From GCA-002715885 sp045561575 (GTDB lineage: Bacteria > Bacteroidota > Bacteroidia > Flavobacteriales > BACL11), in the NCBI GenBank assembly GCA_045561575.1, contig JBJKXM010000072.1, positions 1 to 62,219 of the forward strand: a stretch of DNA of 62,219 bases, given 5' to 3'. The translations under genes and the position numbers were made by a program. Positions 44,696 to 55,460 of the stretch are shown here, in pieces. Every line of letters begins with the position of its first letter. The stretch's first letter is position 1. The notes below the pieces were generated by a model. The model was given only the letters and a program-made list of their open reading frames with translations. It did not search any database and was not told where the DNA came from.

Positions 44696-47362
44696 TTATA
44701 TGTCAGAAAATAAATTTGGCGCATCATCATCTTTATTATCATCTGATGAATTGTCATTATTATTTTCTAAATCAGAACTATCAGACTCAGCATTATCTTG
44801 ATCTATTATTGTTTTATTTTCATTAGAATTTTCTTCAATTGAATTATCAACATTAGAATTAGTAACTTCATCTGCATTTGCTTCAATTACATCTTCTCCT
44901 TCTTGATTTGTATCTTCATCTTCGAATTTTGAAACTTTTGCTACAGATGCTATTGAATCTTCATCTCTTAATCTAATTAGTTTTACACCCTGAGTTGCTC
45001 TTCCCATAACTCTAAGAGTGTCTACACCAATTCTAATAGTTATTCCTGATTTATTAATAACCATTAAGTCATCATTATCAGTAACATTTTTTAAAGCAAT
45101 TAATTGACCTGTTTTCTCTGTTATGTTAATAGTTTTAACACCTTTTCCGCCTCTATTAGTTATTCTATAATCCTCAACAGCAGAACGTTTACCATAACCA
45201 TTTTCAGCTACAACTAATACTGTTGAAGTTTGATCTTCAATACATATCATTCCAACCACTTCATCTTTATCACTAGCCAATCTAATTCCTCTGACTCCGG
45301 CAGCAGTTCTTCCCATTGCTCTTACTTTCTCTTCCTCAAAATGAATAGCTTTTCCAGATTTAACAGCCATCATTATGTGAGAATTACCAGTTGTCATTTT
45401 AGCTTCTAATAATTGATCACCTTCTCTGATGGTAATAGCATTTATTCCGTTTGTTCTAGGTCTTGAATATGCTTCTAATGAAGTCTTTTTAACAACACCT
45501 TTCTTTGTACACATCATTATATAATGTGAATTTATATATTCTTCATCCTTAAGATCCTTGGTATTAATGTAAGCCATTACCTTATCTTCTTTAGGTAAAT
45601 TGATTATATTTTGAATTGCTCTTCCTTTAGAAGTTTTACTTCCTTCAGGAATTTCATAAACTTTTAACCAAAAACACCTTCCTTGTTCAGTAAAGAATAA
45701 CATGTAATCATGATTATTAGCCATAACCATTTCTTCAACAAAGTCTTCATCTCTAGTAGTAGCGCCTTTAGAACCAACTCCTCCTCTACCTTGTGATCTA
45801 TATTCTGATAATGTTGTTCTTTTGATATATCCTAAATGAGATATTGTAATCAATACTTCATCATTTGGAATCATATCCTCAATACTTACCTCAGATGAAG
45901 AGAATTCAATATTTGATCTTCTTTCATCACCATATTTTTCTCTAACTTCTTCTAAATCATTAACTAACAATGAATATCTCAAGTCTTTATCACCTAAAAT
46001 TTCTTTTAATCTTTCAATTTTTTTCATGATTTCATCATGCTCCTCCTTGATCTTATCCATTTCAAGACCGGTAAGTTTTTGTAGTCTTAAATCAAGAATA
46101 GCTTTTGCTTGAATTTCAGTTAAGTCAAAATTGGAGATTAAACCATTTCGCGCATCTTCCGGAGTTCGAGATGATCTTATTAATTTTATTATTGCATCTA
46201 GATTATTTAAGGCAATAAGCAAACCTTCTAAAATATGTGCTCTTTTCTCTGCTTGCTTTAATTCAAAATTTGTTTTCCTAACAAGAACATCATGTCTGTG
46301 ATCAACAAAATGTTGAATTAGCTCTTTTAAATTTAAAAGTTTAGGTCTGCCGCCAACTAGTGCTATATTGTTTACGCTAAATGATGATTGTAATGAAGTG
46401 TATTTATAGAGTTTATTAAGAACAATATTTGGAATACAGTCTCTTTTAAGATCATATACAATTCTCATTCCATTTCTATCAGATTCATCTCTAATATCAG
46501 AAATACCATCAATTTTTTTACTATTGACAAGATCTGCAGTTTGTTTAATAAGATTTGATTTATTCACCATATATGGAATTTCCTCAACTATAATTCTCTC
46601 TCTTCCATTATCTTCATCAAACCTAACTTTACCTCTTACAACAATTCTTCCTCTACCTGTTTCAAAAGCTGATTTTACACCATCATATCCGTATATAGTA
46701 CCACCAGTTGGAAAATCAGGAGCTTTAACGTGTTCCATTAATTCAGCAACATCTAAATCTCCTTTTTTCTGGATGTAAGCAATAACTCCATTTACGATTT
46801 CAGTTAAGTTATGAGGAGGCATATTTGTTGCCATTCCTACAGCAATTCCTGTGGTACCATTTAATAATAAATTAGGTAATCTTGCAGGTAAAACTGATGG
46901 TTCTTTTAGTGTGTCGTCAAAATTATCATTCCAGTCTATTGTATCTTTATCAATATCAAGAAGCATATCCTCTGTAGTCTTTCTCATTCTAGCTTCAGTG
47001 TAACGCATTGCAGCTGGATTATCACCATCAATAGATCCAAAATTTCCTTGACCATCAACCATCATATATCTCAAGCTCCACTCCTGTGCCATTCTAACCA
47101 TAGCATCATAAACTGCGGTATCACCATGAGGGTGAAACTTACCTAAAACTTCCCCCACTATTCTCGCAGATTTTTTATAAGCAGTATTAGATTTAATGCC
47201 AAGTTCGTGCATACCATATAATATCCTTCTATGTACTGGTTTTAAGCCATCTCTTACATCTGGAAGCGCTCTGGAAACAATAACAGACATTGAATAATCA
47301 ATGTACTTTGATTTCATTTCTTCCTCGATATTTATAGCAATAATTTTTTCTCCTTCTAACAT
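44696..47362 (-). CDS. gyrA: DNA gyrase subunit A
   Basis: The cleavage subunit of gyrase, which introduces negative supercoils. The 888 residues begin with YSMSVIVSRALPDVRDGLKPVHRRIL. The active-site tyrosine lies in AAMRYTEARM near residue 122, and a GyrA-box-like QGRGGVG sits near 525, marking true gyrase. The C-terminal pinwheel is followed by a long acidic tail rich in Asp, Glu, Asn and Ser (about 820-888), which in other gyrases tunes supercoiling. The second type IIA subunit, ParC, is at the left edge of the window. Confidence 0.97.
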   Translation of the reverse strand: MLEGEKIIAINIEEEMKSKYIDYSMSVIVSRALPDVRDGLKPVHRRILYGMHELGIKSNTAYKKSARIVGEVLGKFHPHGDTAVYDAMVRMAQEWSLRYMMVDGQGNFGSIDGDNPAAMRYTEARMRKTTEDMLLDIDKDTIDWNDNFDDTLKEPSVLPARLPNLLLNGTTGIAVGMATNMPPHNLTEIVNGVIAYIQKKGDLDVAELMEHVKAPDFPTGGTIYGYDGVKSAFETGRGRIVVRGKVRFDEDNGRERIIVEEIPYMVNKSNLIKQTADLVNSKKIDGISDIRDESDRNGMRIVYDLKRDCIPNIVLNKLYKYTSLQSSFSVNNIALVGGRPKLLNLKELIQHFVDHRHDVLVRKTNFELKQAEKRAHILEGLLIALNNLDAIIKLIRSSRTPEDARNGLISNFDLTEIQAKAILDLRLQKLTGLEMDKIKEEHDEIMKKIERLKEILGDKDLRYSLLVNDLEEVREKYGDERRSNIEFSSSEVSIEDMIPNDEVLITISHLGYIKRTTLSEYRSQGRGGVGSKGATTRDEDFVEEMVMANNHDYMLFFTEQGRCFWLKVYEIPEGSKTSKGRAIQNIINLPKEDKVMAYINTKDLKDEEYINSHYIMMCTKKGVVKKTSLEAYSRPRTNGINAITIREGDQLLEAKMTTGNSHIMMAVKSGKAIHFEEEKVRAMGRTAAGVRGIRLASDKDEVVGMICIEDQTSTVLVVAENGYGKRSAVEDYRITNRGGKGVKTINITEKTGQLIALKNVTDNDDLMVINKSGITIRIGVDTLRVMGRATQGVKLIRLRDEDSIASVAKVSKFEDEDTNQEGEDVIEANADEVTNSNVDNSIEENSNENKTIIDQDNAESDSSDLENNNDNSSDDNKDDDAPNLFSDI

Positions 47363-47540
47363 GTAATTTTGATGTTTTGTTTAACAAACAAATTAAAGAA
47401 AATTACACACTTTATTGTACTAAAATCAAAGATATTTCGTTGTTAAGTTATGAACATTATCTGTTAAGAAATTACATAGTATTTGTAGATTAAAAACTAG
47501 ATTTTTTGAGGTATCTTGCAGGTACAAATTTAGATAGTAT

Positions 47541-50056
47541 ATGAAGACAGGATTTTCAAATAGAATGAAGGACGTTTTTACATTCGTTCGTGAAGAAGTA
47601 ATTAGATTAGGGACATACCTCTATTAAGGTAGAACATCTATTTCTTGGAATTTTAAGAGATGGTGGTGGTTCTGCAATAAAAGTTTTAAAAAACCTTGAT
47701 GTTGAGCCTTCTGACCTAAAAACAATTATTGAAAATACCATAAAAAACAATCTTGTGCACAATGAAGCTAGACCAAATGAAATATCATTTAGCAAACAAG
47801 CAGAAAGAGTATTAAAGAAATCAATTTTAGAAAGAAAAAATCTATCTGAAGATGAAATTAAAACAATACATGTTTTGCTTTCAATTCTTCTTGATGATAA
47901 TAATATCATTACCACAACTTTAAAACACCTTCATATAGATTATGAAATTATCCTTGAAGAATACCAATCACTAAACATTAATATTAGTTCTGAAGATAAA
48001 ACTTCATACAGTGAAGATGATGTTAATGATGATGACATTTTTGGCCCTGCACCTGAAGAACCAACACAAACTAAAAAGACTTCTACCAAAACCAATACTC
48101 CTGTTTTAGATAATTTTGGTAGAGACTTAACTCTCTATGCAAAAGAAGGCAAATTAGACCCAATTGTTGGAAGACATAAGGAAATTGAAAGAGTATCTCA
48201 GATTCTAAGTAGAAGAAAGAAAAATAATCCAATATTAGTTGGTGAACCTGGTGTTGGAAAATCTGCAATTGCTGAAGGCTTAGCTCTTAGAATTGTTGAG
48301 AAAAAAGTTTCTAGAAATTTATTTAATAAAAGAATTATAATGCTGGATTTAGCTGCAATAGTTGCAGGCACAAAATATCGTGGTCAATTCGAAGAAAGGC
48401 TAAAAAGCATAATATCAGAATTAGAAAAAAATAAGGATATCATTTTATTCATTGATGAAATCCATACTTTGGTTGGAGCTGGTGGCGCATCTGGTTCATT
48501 AGATGCCTCAAATATGTTTAAACCTGCCTTAGCCAGAGGCGAGTTACAATGCATCGGTGCAACAACATTAAATGAGTATAGACAACATATTGAAAAAGAT
48601 GGAGCCTTAGAAAGGAGATTTCAAAAAATTATAGTTCAACCATCATCGGTTAATGAAACAATAGATATTCTAATGAATATTAAATATAAATATGAAGATC
48701 ACCACAATGTAACATATACTGAAGAAGCAGTAAAAGCTTGTGTGCATTTGACTAATAGATATATTACAGATAGATTTTTTCCTGATAAAGCTATTGATGC
48801 TTTAGATGAAGCTGGATCAAGAGTTCATATTACCAACATTAAGGTTTCAAAAAAAGTTACCGAATTAGAAGAGAAAATTGCTGAAACATCTGCAAATAAA
48901 ATAACTGCTATTAAACAACAAAAGTTTGAAATTGCTGCTAAACTTCGTGATTCTGAAAAACTATTAATCCAAACATTAGAAAAAGAAAAAAGAAAGTTGG
49001 GAAAAAACTTCAAAAGCTAGAAAAGAAGTTGTTAATGAAAAGAATATTCAAGATGTAGTTAGCATAATGACTGGAATAACTGTTCAATCTATTGCTTCTA
49101 AAGAAAAGAAAGTTTTGTCAAATATGGCAAATAAGATAAACAAGACTATTATTGGACAAGATGAGGCAGTAAAAAAAGTTGTTAATGCTATTAGAAGAAA
49201 TAGAGCTGGTTTAAAAGATCCGAATAAACCAATTGGTTCATTTATTTTTATTGGTCCAACAGGAGTAGGAAAAACACAGTTAACCAAATCATTATCTCTT
49301 GAAATGTTTGATTCTGATGATGCTCTTATTAGAATTGATATGAGTGAATACATGGAAAAGTTTGCTATCTCAAGACTAATTGGTGCTCCTCCAGGATATA
49401 TTGGGTATGAAGAAGGGGGGCAACTAACTGAAAAAGTAAGAAGAAGACCTTATTCAGTTGTATTACTGGATGAAATTGAAAAAGCTCACCCAGATATTAC
49501 AAATTTATTATTACAAGTACTTGATGAAGGTAAAATAACTGATAGTCTTGGAAGAACTATTGATTTCAGAAATACAATCATCATAATGACATCAAATATT
49601 GGATCTCGACAAATAACTGAATATGGTAACGGAATTGGATTTAGTACAAAAGCAAAAGAAAACAGTTTTGAATCTGAATCTAAAAGTATTATTGAAAAAG
49701 CATTAAAAAAACGGTTTAGCCCAGAGTTTTTGAACCGAATTGATGAAACAATATTATTTAAAACTCTCAATAAAGAAGATATAATTAAAATTATTGATAT
49801 AGAAATAAATCAAATATCTGACAGAATAAATGAATTAGGCTATACAGCTAAAATTAATAAAGCTGCTAAAGTTTTTATAGCTGATAAAGGATTTGACCTG
49901 AAAAATGGAGTAAGACCTTTAAAACGTGCAATACAACGTTTATTTGAAGATCCAATTTCTGAACTTATTATAGATTCTAAACTTGAAAAAGGAGAAACAA
50001 TTAATGCAACACTAGCAAAAGATAAAAAATCACTACTTTTTAAACATAAAAAGTAA
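47541..50056 (+). pseudogene. clpC: ClpC-type AAA+ unfoldase, disrupted by two +1 frameshifts
   Basis: The ClpA/ClpC unfoldase that feeds proteins to ClpP. From ATG 47541 the Clp N-domain begins (KDVFTFVREEVIRLG) and breaks after 27 codons at GGG 47610-47612. With GG the frame continues as HTSIKVEHLFLGIL. The middle piece (47755-49020) holds the first AAA+ module with GEPGVGKSA and ILFIDEIHTLVGAGG, plus a UVR-like segment. A surplus T at about 48996 breaks it before WEKTSKARKEVV. The last piece (49067-50056) has the second Walker A GPTGVGKT and VVLLDEIEKAHP. Removing both bases gives 837 residues, normal for ClpC. Confidence 0.85.
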
Positions 50057-50067
50057 TATTACTTTTT
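50048..50067. terminator. 20-nt palindrome over both stop codons (clpC / methyltransferase)
   Basis: A perfect palindrome (AAAAAGTAAT with ATTACTTTTT). The TAA of clpC (50054-50056) and the TAA of the leftward methyltransferase gene (50059-50061) both lie inside it. It probably acts as a terminator in both directions. Confidence 0.55.
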
Positions 50068-50862
50068 CGTTTTTATCAAGCTAATATATTTATAATGACC
50101 ATCAACAAAGGAATTATATATTTTACTTCCTTTTATTGCTGCAAATGATTCTAGAATCCTTTTCAAGAAATTTGATTTAACACTTTTTAAAAGTTCTTTT
50201 CTTTGTTGTGTCATTATATCAGAAGCCTTAATTATGTTTTTTGTTATATCTATATAATCATTTGATATAAGTTCACTATGTTCTAACTTAGATAAATGAT
50301 CGGTAATGTTTGTATCTATTACAAAATCACAATATAAAAATTTTCCATTCTTTTTAAGAACTCGAGAAACATCGTTAATAAATTTTGGAATTGATGGATA
50401 ACAATGAGATGATTCAACATTAATTACAACATCAAAAAAATTATTCTCAAAAGGAATATTTTCAGAATCACCTACTAAAAATTCTAAATTATCTTGCTTA
50501 TGTGATTCATTAGATAATTTAACTGCATTAGGTGACAAATCAATACCATAAATTTTATATGGCTTATGATATCTAGCAATATATGAGGCTCCTCCGCCTC
50601 TACCACTACCAACTTCTAAAACATTTAAACCTTCTATATTTATTTTCGAACATAAATGCTCATATAATTGAATAGGATATCTTTCAATTTCATCTGCTTC
50701 AGAAAGGTCTAATTTTAGATTATCATCATAGTAACCATAATTCATGAATCTAAAAAAGTCTTTCTTAAATCTTTTAGATATAAAATTATACCAAATTTTC
50801 CAAGAATATCTTTTTAACCTTGGGAATAGATTTATAAAAAAGAAAAGAATTTTATAAAACAA
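50059..50862 (-). CDS. Class I SAM-dependent methyltransferase, lipid/polyketide O-methyltransferase-like
   Basis: A 267-residue methyltransferase with motif I VLEVGSGRGGGASYIA, GIDLSPNAVKLSN and DVVINVESSHCYPSIPKFI. This last stretch resembles the phthiotriol-type methyltransferases of actinobacteria and their bacterial relatives. The N-terminus is basic and hydrophobic, hinting at membrane contact. It starts 4 nt after fabI, so a lipid substrate is an appealing but unproven idea. Confidence 0.75.
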   Translation of the reverse strand: MFYKILFFFINLFPRLKRYSWKIWYNFISKRFKKDFFRFMNYGYYDDNLKLDLSEADEIERYPIQLYEHLCSKINIEGLNVLEVGSGRGGGASYIARYHKPYKIYGIDLSPNAVKLSNESHKQDNLEFLVGDSENIPFENNFFDVVINVESSHCYPSIPKFINDVSRVLKKNGKFLYCDFVIDTNITDHLSKLEHSELISNDYIDITKNIIKASDIMTQQRKELLKSVKSNFLKRILESFAAIKGSKIYNSFVDGHYKYISLIKTKK

Positions 50863-50866
50863 AAAA

Positions 50867-51691
50867 TTATTTATTAGATGAATTTAAATAGTTTGCCATC
50901 GATTCTTCACTCATTCCCATAAAAGAAAATCCACCATCATGAAAAAGATTTTGCATAGTAACTTTTTTAGTATAATCAGAAAATAATGTAATAGTATATG
51001 CAGCGCATTCTTCAGCATCAGCATTACCTAAAGGAGCTAAATCATCTGAAAACCTATAAAACACATCAAATCCTTTTACTCCGCTTCCAGCAGTAGTTAA
51101 GGTAGGTGATTGAGATATTGTGTTTACCCTAACATTTCTTCTTACACCATAATGATAACCAAAACTTCTAGCAATAGATTCTAATACAGCTTTATTATCT
51201 GCCATATCATTATAAGTATGAAATACTCTTTGTGCAGCAATATAAGAGAGACCAACAATAGAACCCCATTCGTTCATAGCATCTAAATTCCATGCAGATT
51301 GCATTACTTTGTGAAAAGATAAAGCAGAAACATCCATACCTTTCATTGTGAAGTCATAATTTTGATCGTAATAAGATCTACCTTTTCTAACATTTACAGA
51401 CATTCCTATTGAATGTAAAACAAAATCAATTTTTCCCCCTAATTCTTTAATAGATTCATTAAATAAATTATCAAGATCATCCATATTTGTAGCATCAGCA
51501 GGAATGACTTTTGAATTTGTTTCATCAGCTAATTTATCAATAGTACCCATTCTTAATGCAATTGGTGCATTTGTTAAAACAAATTTTGCTCCTTCACTAT
51601 ATGCATGTTGAGCAACTTTCCAGGCTATAGATTTATCATCTAAAGCACCGAAAATTATTCCTCTCTTTCCTTTTAGTAAATTATTATTCAT
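50867..51691 (-). CDS. fabI: Enoyl-[acyl-carrier-protein] reductase (NADH)
   Basis: FabI reduces enoyl-ACP in the last step of each fatty-acid elongation round. The 274 residues show the cofactor region (GIIFGALDDKSIAWKVA), HSIGMSVNVRKG and the catalytic Tyr-x6-Lys in YNDMADNK. It is the target of triclosan-type inhibitors in other bacteria. TATATTTG at 51706-51713 lies 14 nt before the start, so it need not rely on the recN transcript. Confidence 0.93.
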   Translation of the reverse strand: MNNNLLKGKRGIIFGALDDKSIAWKVAQHAYSEGAKFVLTNAPIALRMGTIDKLADETNSKVIPADATNMDDLDNLFNESIKELGGKIDFVLHSIGMSVNVRKGRSYYDQNYDFTMKGMDVSALSFHKVMQSAWNLDAMNEWGSIVGLSYIAAQRVFHTYNDMADNKAVLESIARSFGYHYGVRRNVRVNTISQSPTLTTAGSGVKGFDVFYRFSDDLAPLGNADAEECAAYTITLFSDYTKKVTMQNLFHDGGFSFMGMSEESMANYLNSSNK

Positions 51692-51705
51692 TATTTAATT
51701 TTTTA

Positions 51706-51713
51706 CAAATATA
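51706..51713 (-). promoter_or_regulatory. Promoter -7 box (TATATTTG) for fabI
   Basis: The box fills the 25-nt gap between recN and fabI and gives the fatty-acid gene an independent start. Confidence 0.5.
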
Positions 51714-51716
51714 TGA

Positions 51717-53348
51717 TTATTGATTTAACAAATCTTTAGCATTTGTAATAGCCGCATCTGAAATTTGCTTACCACTTAATAACCTAGCAATTTCAAGTAC
51801 TCGCTCTTCATTTTCAAGAACTTTAATATCAGTTCGAGTAATATTATTGTTAACAGTCTTAAACACTTTGATATGATCATTAGATTTAGATGCAATTTGA
51901 GGAAGATGGGTTATAGAAATAAGTTGATTTTTAGATGAAATAGTTCTCATTAAATCCCCCATATAGCTAGCAATTTTTCCAGAAACACCAGTGTCAATTT
52001 CATCAAAAATAATTGTCTTTATTTCACTTTTAGCAGAAGTAATATATTTCAATGCTAGAACTAGTCTAGAAATTTCTCCACCAGAAGCAATTTTACTAAT
52101 ATCTTGTGCAACTACACCAGGATTAGATGAAAATTTAAAAATGACTTCATCAATACCGTTTAGAGAAAAATCTTTTAAAGTGTTTAATTCAACTTTAAAT
52201 AATGCATGAGGCATTCCTAAGGTTTTAAGAATTCTTATAACTTCTTTTTCAAAACCTGGGAAGATTTTATTTCTAGATTTAGTTAAAGAACCTGCTTTTT
52301 TTAAAAGTTTCTCTTTTAATTCAGAAATTTTTTTGTGAATTTGTTTTTTTTCAATTTCAAAATTTTCATATGATTCAATCTCTGATTTTAAATTTGCAGA
52401 AAAAGAAGGTAATTCACTAGAAGAATTTAAGCTGTGTTTATTTAAAATTTTATTTATGAAATTGAATCTATCAAGTTTCTCGTTAAGATTAATATCACTA
52501 CTACTAAATTTGTCATATATATTTGAAAGTTCATCAGAAATATCATTTAAATCAATTATTGATGAATCTATTCTTAAATTTAATTCGTTAAATTGATCAT
52601 ACTTTGCAAATAACTGTTTGATTCTATTAAGATAATCAAGAATATGATTTTCTTCAGAAATTAAAAAATTAGAAGTCTTTGTAATTTCTAAGATGTGATT
52701 AACATTTTCATATAAATTTATTTCATACTCTAATTCAACATCCTCATTATCTTTTATATTTGCTTGATTTATCTCTTGAAAATGAAATTTAAAAAGTTGA
52801 TAATCATCATCTGACAACTTTTCTTTCTTATTAAAATTTTCTAGTTCTTTTTTTAATGAATTATATTGATTTAAAACATTATTATATTCATTAATTTGAA
52901 TATTATTATATGCTAATTTGTCAATAACAGATAATTGTTCTTTTCTATTTTTAATTAGAAGATTGTGATGTTGAGCGTGAATCTCAATAAAAGCTGATGA
53001 AATAGTTGATAATATATTTGCTGTAACAGGTGAATCATTTATAAAATTTCTAATTTTTCCACTTGAATTTATTTCCCTTCTTATTATTGTATTATTATCA
53101 AAATCTAAATCATTATTTGCAAATAAAGGTTTTAATTCATCATTGATGCTAAAACTAGCTTCTATAACACATTTCTTTTCATTCAATTTTTTCTTATCAA
53201 TTCTTGAACCAAGCAAAAAAGAAATAGCATCTAAAATAATTGATTTACCAGAGCCAGTATCTCCAGAAATAACAGTAAATGAATCAGAAAAATTAATACT
53301 CAAATTATCAATGAGTGCATAATTTTTAATGTTAAGATTTGATAGCAT
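51717..53348 (-). CDS. recN: DNA repair protein RecN
   Basis: An SMC-like ATPase used in double-strand break repair. The 543 residues comprise Walker A GDTGSGKSIILDAISFLLG (about 30-48), a central coiled coil (about 150-370), and the C-terminal half with ASGGEISRLVLALKY and IIFDEIDTGVSG (Walker B). The start overlaps the porD stop by 1 nt, so translation is probably coupled. Confidence 0.94.
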   Translation of the reverse strand: MLSNLNIKNYALIDNLSINFSDSFTVISGDTGSGKSIILDAISFLLGSRIDKKKLNEKKCVIEASFSINDELKPLFANNDLDFDNNTIIRREINSSGKIRNFINDSPVTANILSTISSAFIEIHAQHHNLLIKNRKEQLSVIDKLAYNNIQINEYNNVLNQYNSLKKELENFNKKEKLSDDDYQLFKFHFQEINQANIKDNEDVELEYEINLYENVNHILEITKTSNFLISEENHILDYLNRIKQLFAKYDQFNELNLRIDSSIIDLNDISDELSNIYDKFSSSDINLNEKLDRFNFINKILNKHSLNSSSELPSFSANLKSEIESYENFEIEKKQIHKKISELKEKLLKKAGSLTKSRNKIFPGFEKEVIRILKTLGMPHALFKVELNTLKDFSLNGIDEVIFKFSSNPGVVAQDISKIASGGEISRLVLALKYITSAKSEIKTIIFDEIDTGVSGKIASYMGDLMRTISSKNQLISITHLPQIASKSNDHIKVFKTVNNNITRTDIKVLENEERVLEIARLLSGKQISDAAITNAKDLLNQ

Positions 53349-54253
53349 TATCTTCCTTGGTTAGATTCTGATATTTTTTGATATTTACTAGAGTTTGTTG
53401 GATCAATTTCAACTAAAGTTTTAACAATTCTAGCCTTTTCGTTAGGAAAGGCTTCAGAGTAAATTTTAACAATTTCATCAGATTTAGCATCAAAAAATAA
53501 TTTAAGTAAGAAAGAAGAAGGGTTTTCCCTGTAAATATCTTTAAGTGATTCTAAAGCTTCAGTTATTTCAAATCTAGCATCATCTGGTTCCTCAGCTAAT
53601 TTATCTAAACCTAGTCTGTGATAAGCATATATACAGCTTTGAAAAGCAGAATATCTTGGATCAGCTAAATCATATGCAAGCCAATATCTATTTCTATCAC
53701 TTTCAAAAGCTTTCCAGCCTTTCTCAGGTGCATTTTGTGCATTATTAACAATTTTTTGGGCTTTACCAATGTATTCCATACCACCGTCTTCAGAAAAAGA
53801 CGAAAAATCTAAAGCTAAAATAATATTTATGTAAAATGCTATAGTTGAAGTTAGGTTAGATAAATGAGTATTAACAGTAAATTCTAAGGGTTCAAATTCT
53901 TGATAGTTAAATTTAAAATTCTGATCTTGATAATTTAATAATGTAGATTGGTAGGATGTTCCAAAAATCGGCCTTTTACTTTGAATTTGTAATGTAGCTT
54001 CAAAAACATCATTTGATATCATTTTACTGATATTTATCATAATAGAACATTCAATTCGTTCTTCATTTTCAATCTTAGTATCAGTCCATTTAGTATTATT
54101 TACAAATTCATATAAGGATTTCTGTAGAGAAGTAAAAATTTGTCTATCACTGGTTTGCACTTGATTAGAATTAACCATAACATTACAAATTAATTCTTGA
54201 GAATAGGAATTTGATCCAAAAAAAACTAGAATAATTAAAAAAACAATCCTCAT
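53348..54253 (-). CDS. porD: Type IX secretion system protein PorD (DUF4835)
   Basis: A 301-residue exported protein of the DUF4835 family, named PorD in type IX secretion annotation. The signal peptide ends at SNSYSQ. The body shows the family stretches LQKSLYEFVNNTKWTD and SRRPIFGTSYQS-like RPIFGTSYQSTLLNY. Its exact job in secretion is unclear. It matches the sorting-tail protein at 2231-4552, which would be a substrate of that system. It overlaps coaBC and recN by 1 nt each. Confidence 0.87.
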   Translation of the reverse strand: MRIVFLIILVFFGSNSYSQELICNVMVNSNQVQTSDRQIFTSLQKSLYEFVNNTKWTDTKIENEERIECSIMINISKMISNDVFEATLQIQSKRPIFGTSYQSTLLNYQDQNFKFNYQEFEPLEFTVNTHLSNLTSTIAFYINIILALDFSSFSEDGGMEYIGKAQKIVNNAQNAPEKGWKAFESDRNRYWLAYDLADPRYSAFQSCIYAYHRLGLDKLAEEPDDARFEITEALESLKDIYRENPSSFLLKLFFDAKSDEIVKIYSEAFPNEKARIVKTLVEIDPTNSSKYQKISESNQGR

Positions 54254-55449
54254 TATATTTCTTTTATAATCTTATTAAAAATATCTTTTGCAACTTCATA
54301 TTTAGTTTTTAACTTATATTCTTTTATTTGCTTATTAGAATCAATAATTGATATTTTGTTTGTATCATATCCAAATCCGGCATTTTTGTCATTTAGTGAA
54401 TTTAAAACAATCAAATCTAACTTTTTTTGTTCTAATTTCTTTATTGCATTATCAATTTCATTATTTGATTCTAGTGCAAAACCGACAATAAATTGATTGT
54501 CTTTCTTAAATTTTGAAAATTCTAATAAAATATCTTTATTTAAAGTTAATTTAATTTCATTTAAACCGTCAGATTTTTTAATTTTTTTTGAGTTGTATTT
54601 TCTGGGTTTAAAATCAGAAACTGCTGCTGCAAAAATTCCTATATCAATTTGTTCTTTATAATTCAAAACTTCTTCTAGCATTTCATCAGCAGAAACAACA
54701 TCTATTTGTTTAATATTAATATGATTTATGTTGGTATTAGTTGGCCCTTTAATTAATATTACTTCTGCTCCTAATTCAGCTCCTACTCTAGCTAAAGACA
54801 CACCCATTTTTCCTGTTGAAAAATTAGAAATATATCTAACTCTATCAATTTTTTCTAAAGTTGGACCAGCGGTAATTAATATTTTTTTTCCGTGTAATGG
54901 AGATTTATTTAACAAATCTTTTTCAAGAAAAGAAATAATATTTTCAGGTTCTTCCATCCTACCCTCACCATATAATCCACTGGCTAGTTCACCTGATGAT
55001 GGAGGAATTAATATGTTAGATGATTTTACTAGATTATTAATATTTTTTTTTGTTGATGAATGCTTATACATATCTAAATCCATTGCTGGTGCAAAGTAAA
55101 CCGGACAATTGGCAGATAAATAAGATGCCAATAATAAATTATCGCAATCACCATTAGACATTTTAGATAATGTCTTGGCAGATGCTGGAGCAATAAGCAT
55201 TATATCTGCCCAGGATCCTAGATCAACATGATTATTCCAAGTTTTATAATCCTCGTTAATCATTTCTGAATAAACGGGATTTTCAGAAAGAGTAGATAGG
55301 GTTAAGGGAGTAATAAAATCCAAAGATTTTGGAGTTTGAATAACCTTTACATTAGCTCCTTTCTTTTTTAATAACCTTACTAAATTAGCTGTTTTGTAAG
55401 CTGCTATACTTGCGGTAACCCCAAGTAGAATGTTTTTATTATTTAGCAT
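54253..55449 (-). CDS. coaBC: Phosphopantothenoylcysteine synthetase/decarboxylase
   Basis: A bifunctional enzyme of coenzyme A synthesis: CoaB joins cysteine to phosphopantothenate and CoaC decarboxylates the product with FMN. The N-terminal CoaC part (about 1-180) has GVTASIAAYKTANLVRLL, NHVDLGSWAD and PAMDLDMY. The C-terminal CoaB part (about 185-398) has ITAGPTLEKIDRVRYISN and NDKNAGFGYDTN. It is full length at 398 residues. Confidence 0.95.
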   Translation of the reverse strand: MLNNKNILLGVTASIAAYKTANLVRLLKKKGANVKVIQTPKSLDFITPLTLSTLSENPVYSEMINEDYKTWNNHVDLGSWADIMLIAPASAKTLSKMSNGDCDNLLLASYLSANCPVYFAPAMDLDMYKHSSTKKNINNLVKSSNILIPPSSGELASGLYGEGRMEEPENIISFLEKDLLNKSPLHGKKILITAGPTLEKIDRVRYISNFSTGKMGVSLARVGAELGAEVILIKGPTNTNINHINIKQIDVVSADEMLEEVLNYKEQIDIGIFAAAVSDFKPRKYNSKKIKKSDGLNEIKLTLNKDILLEFSKFKKDNQFIVGFALESNNEIDNAIKKLEQKKLDLIVLNSLNDKNAGFGYDTNKISIIDSNKQIKEYKLKTKYEVAKDIFNKIIKEI

Positions 55450-55460
55450 AATATGCTAAT

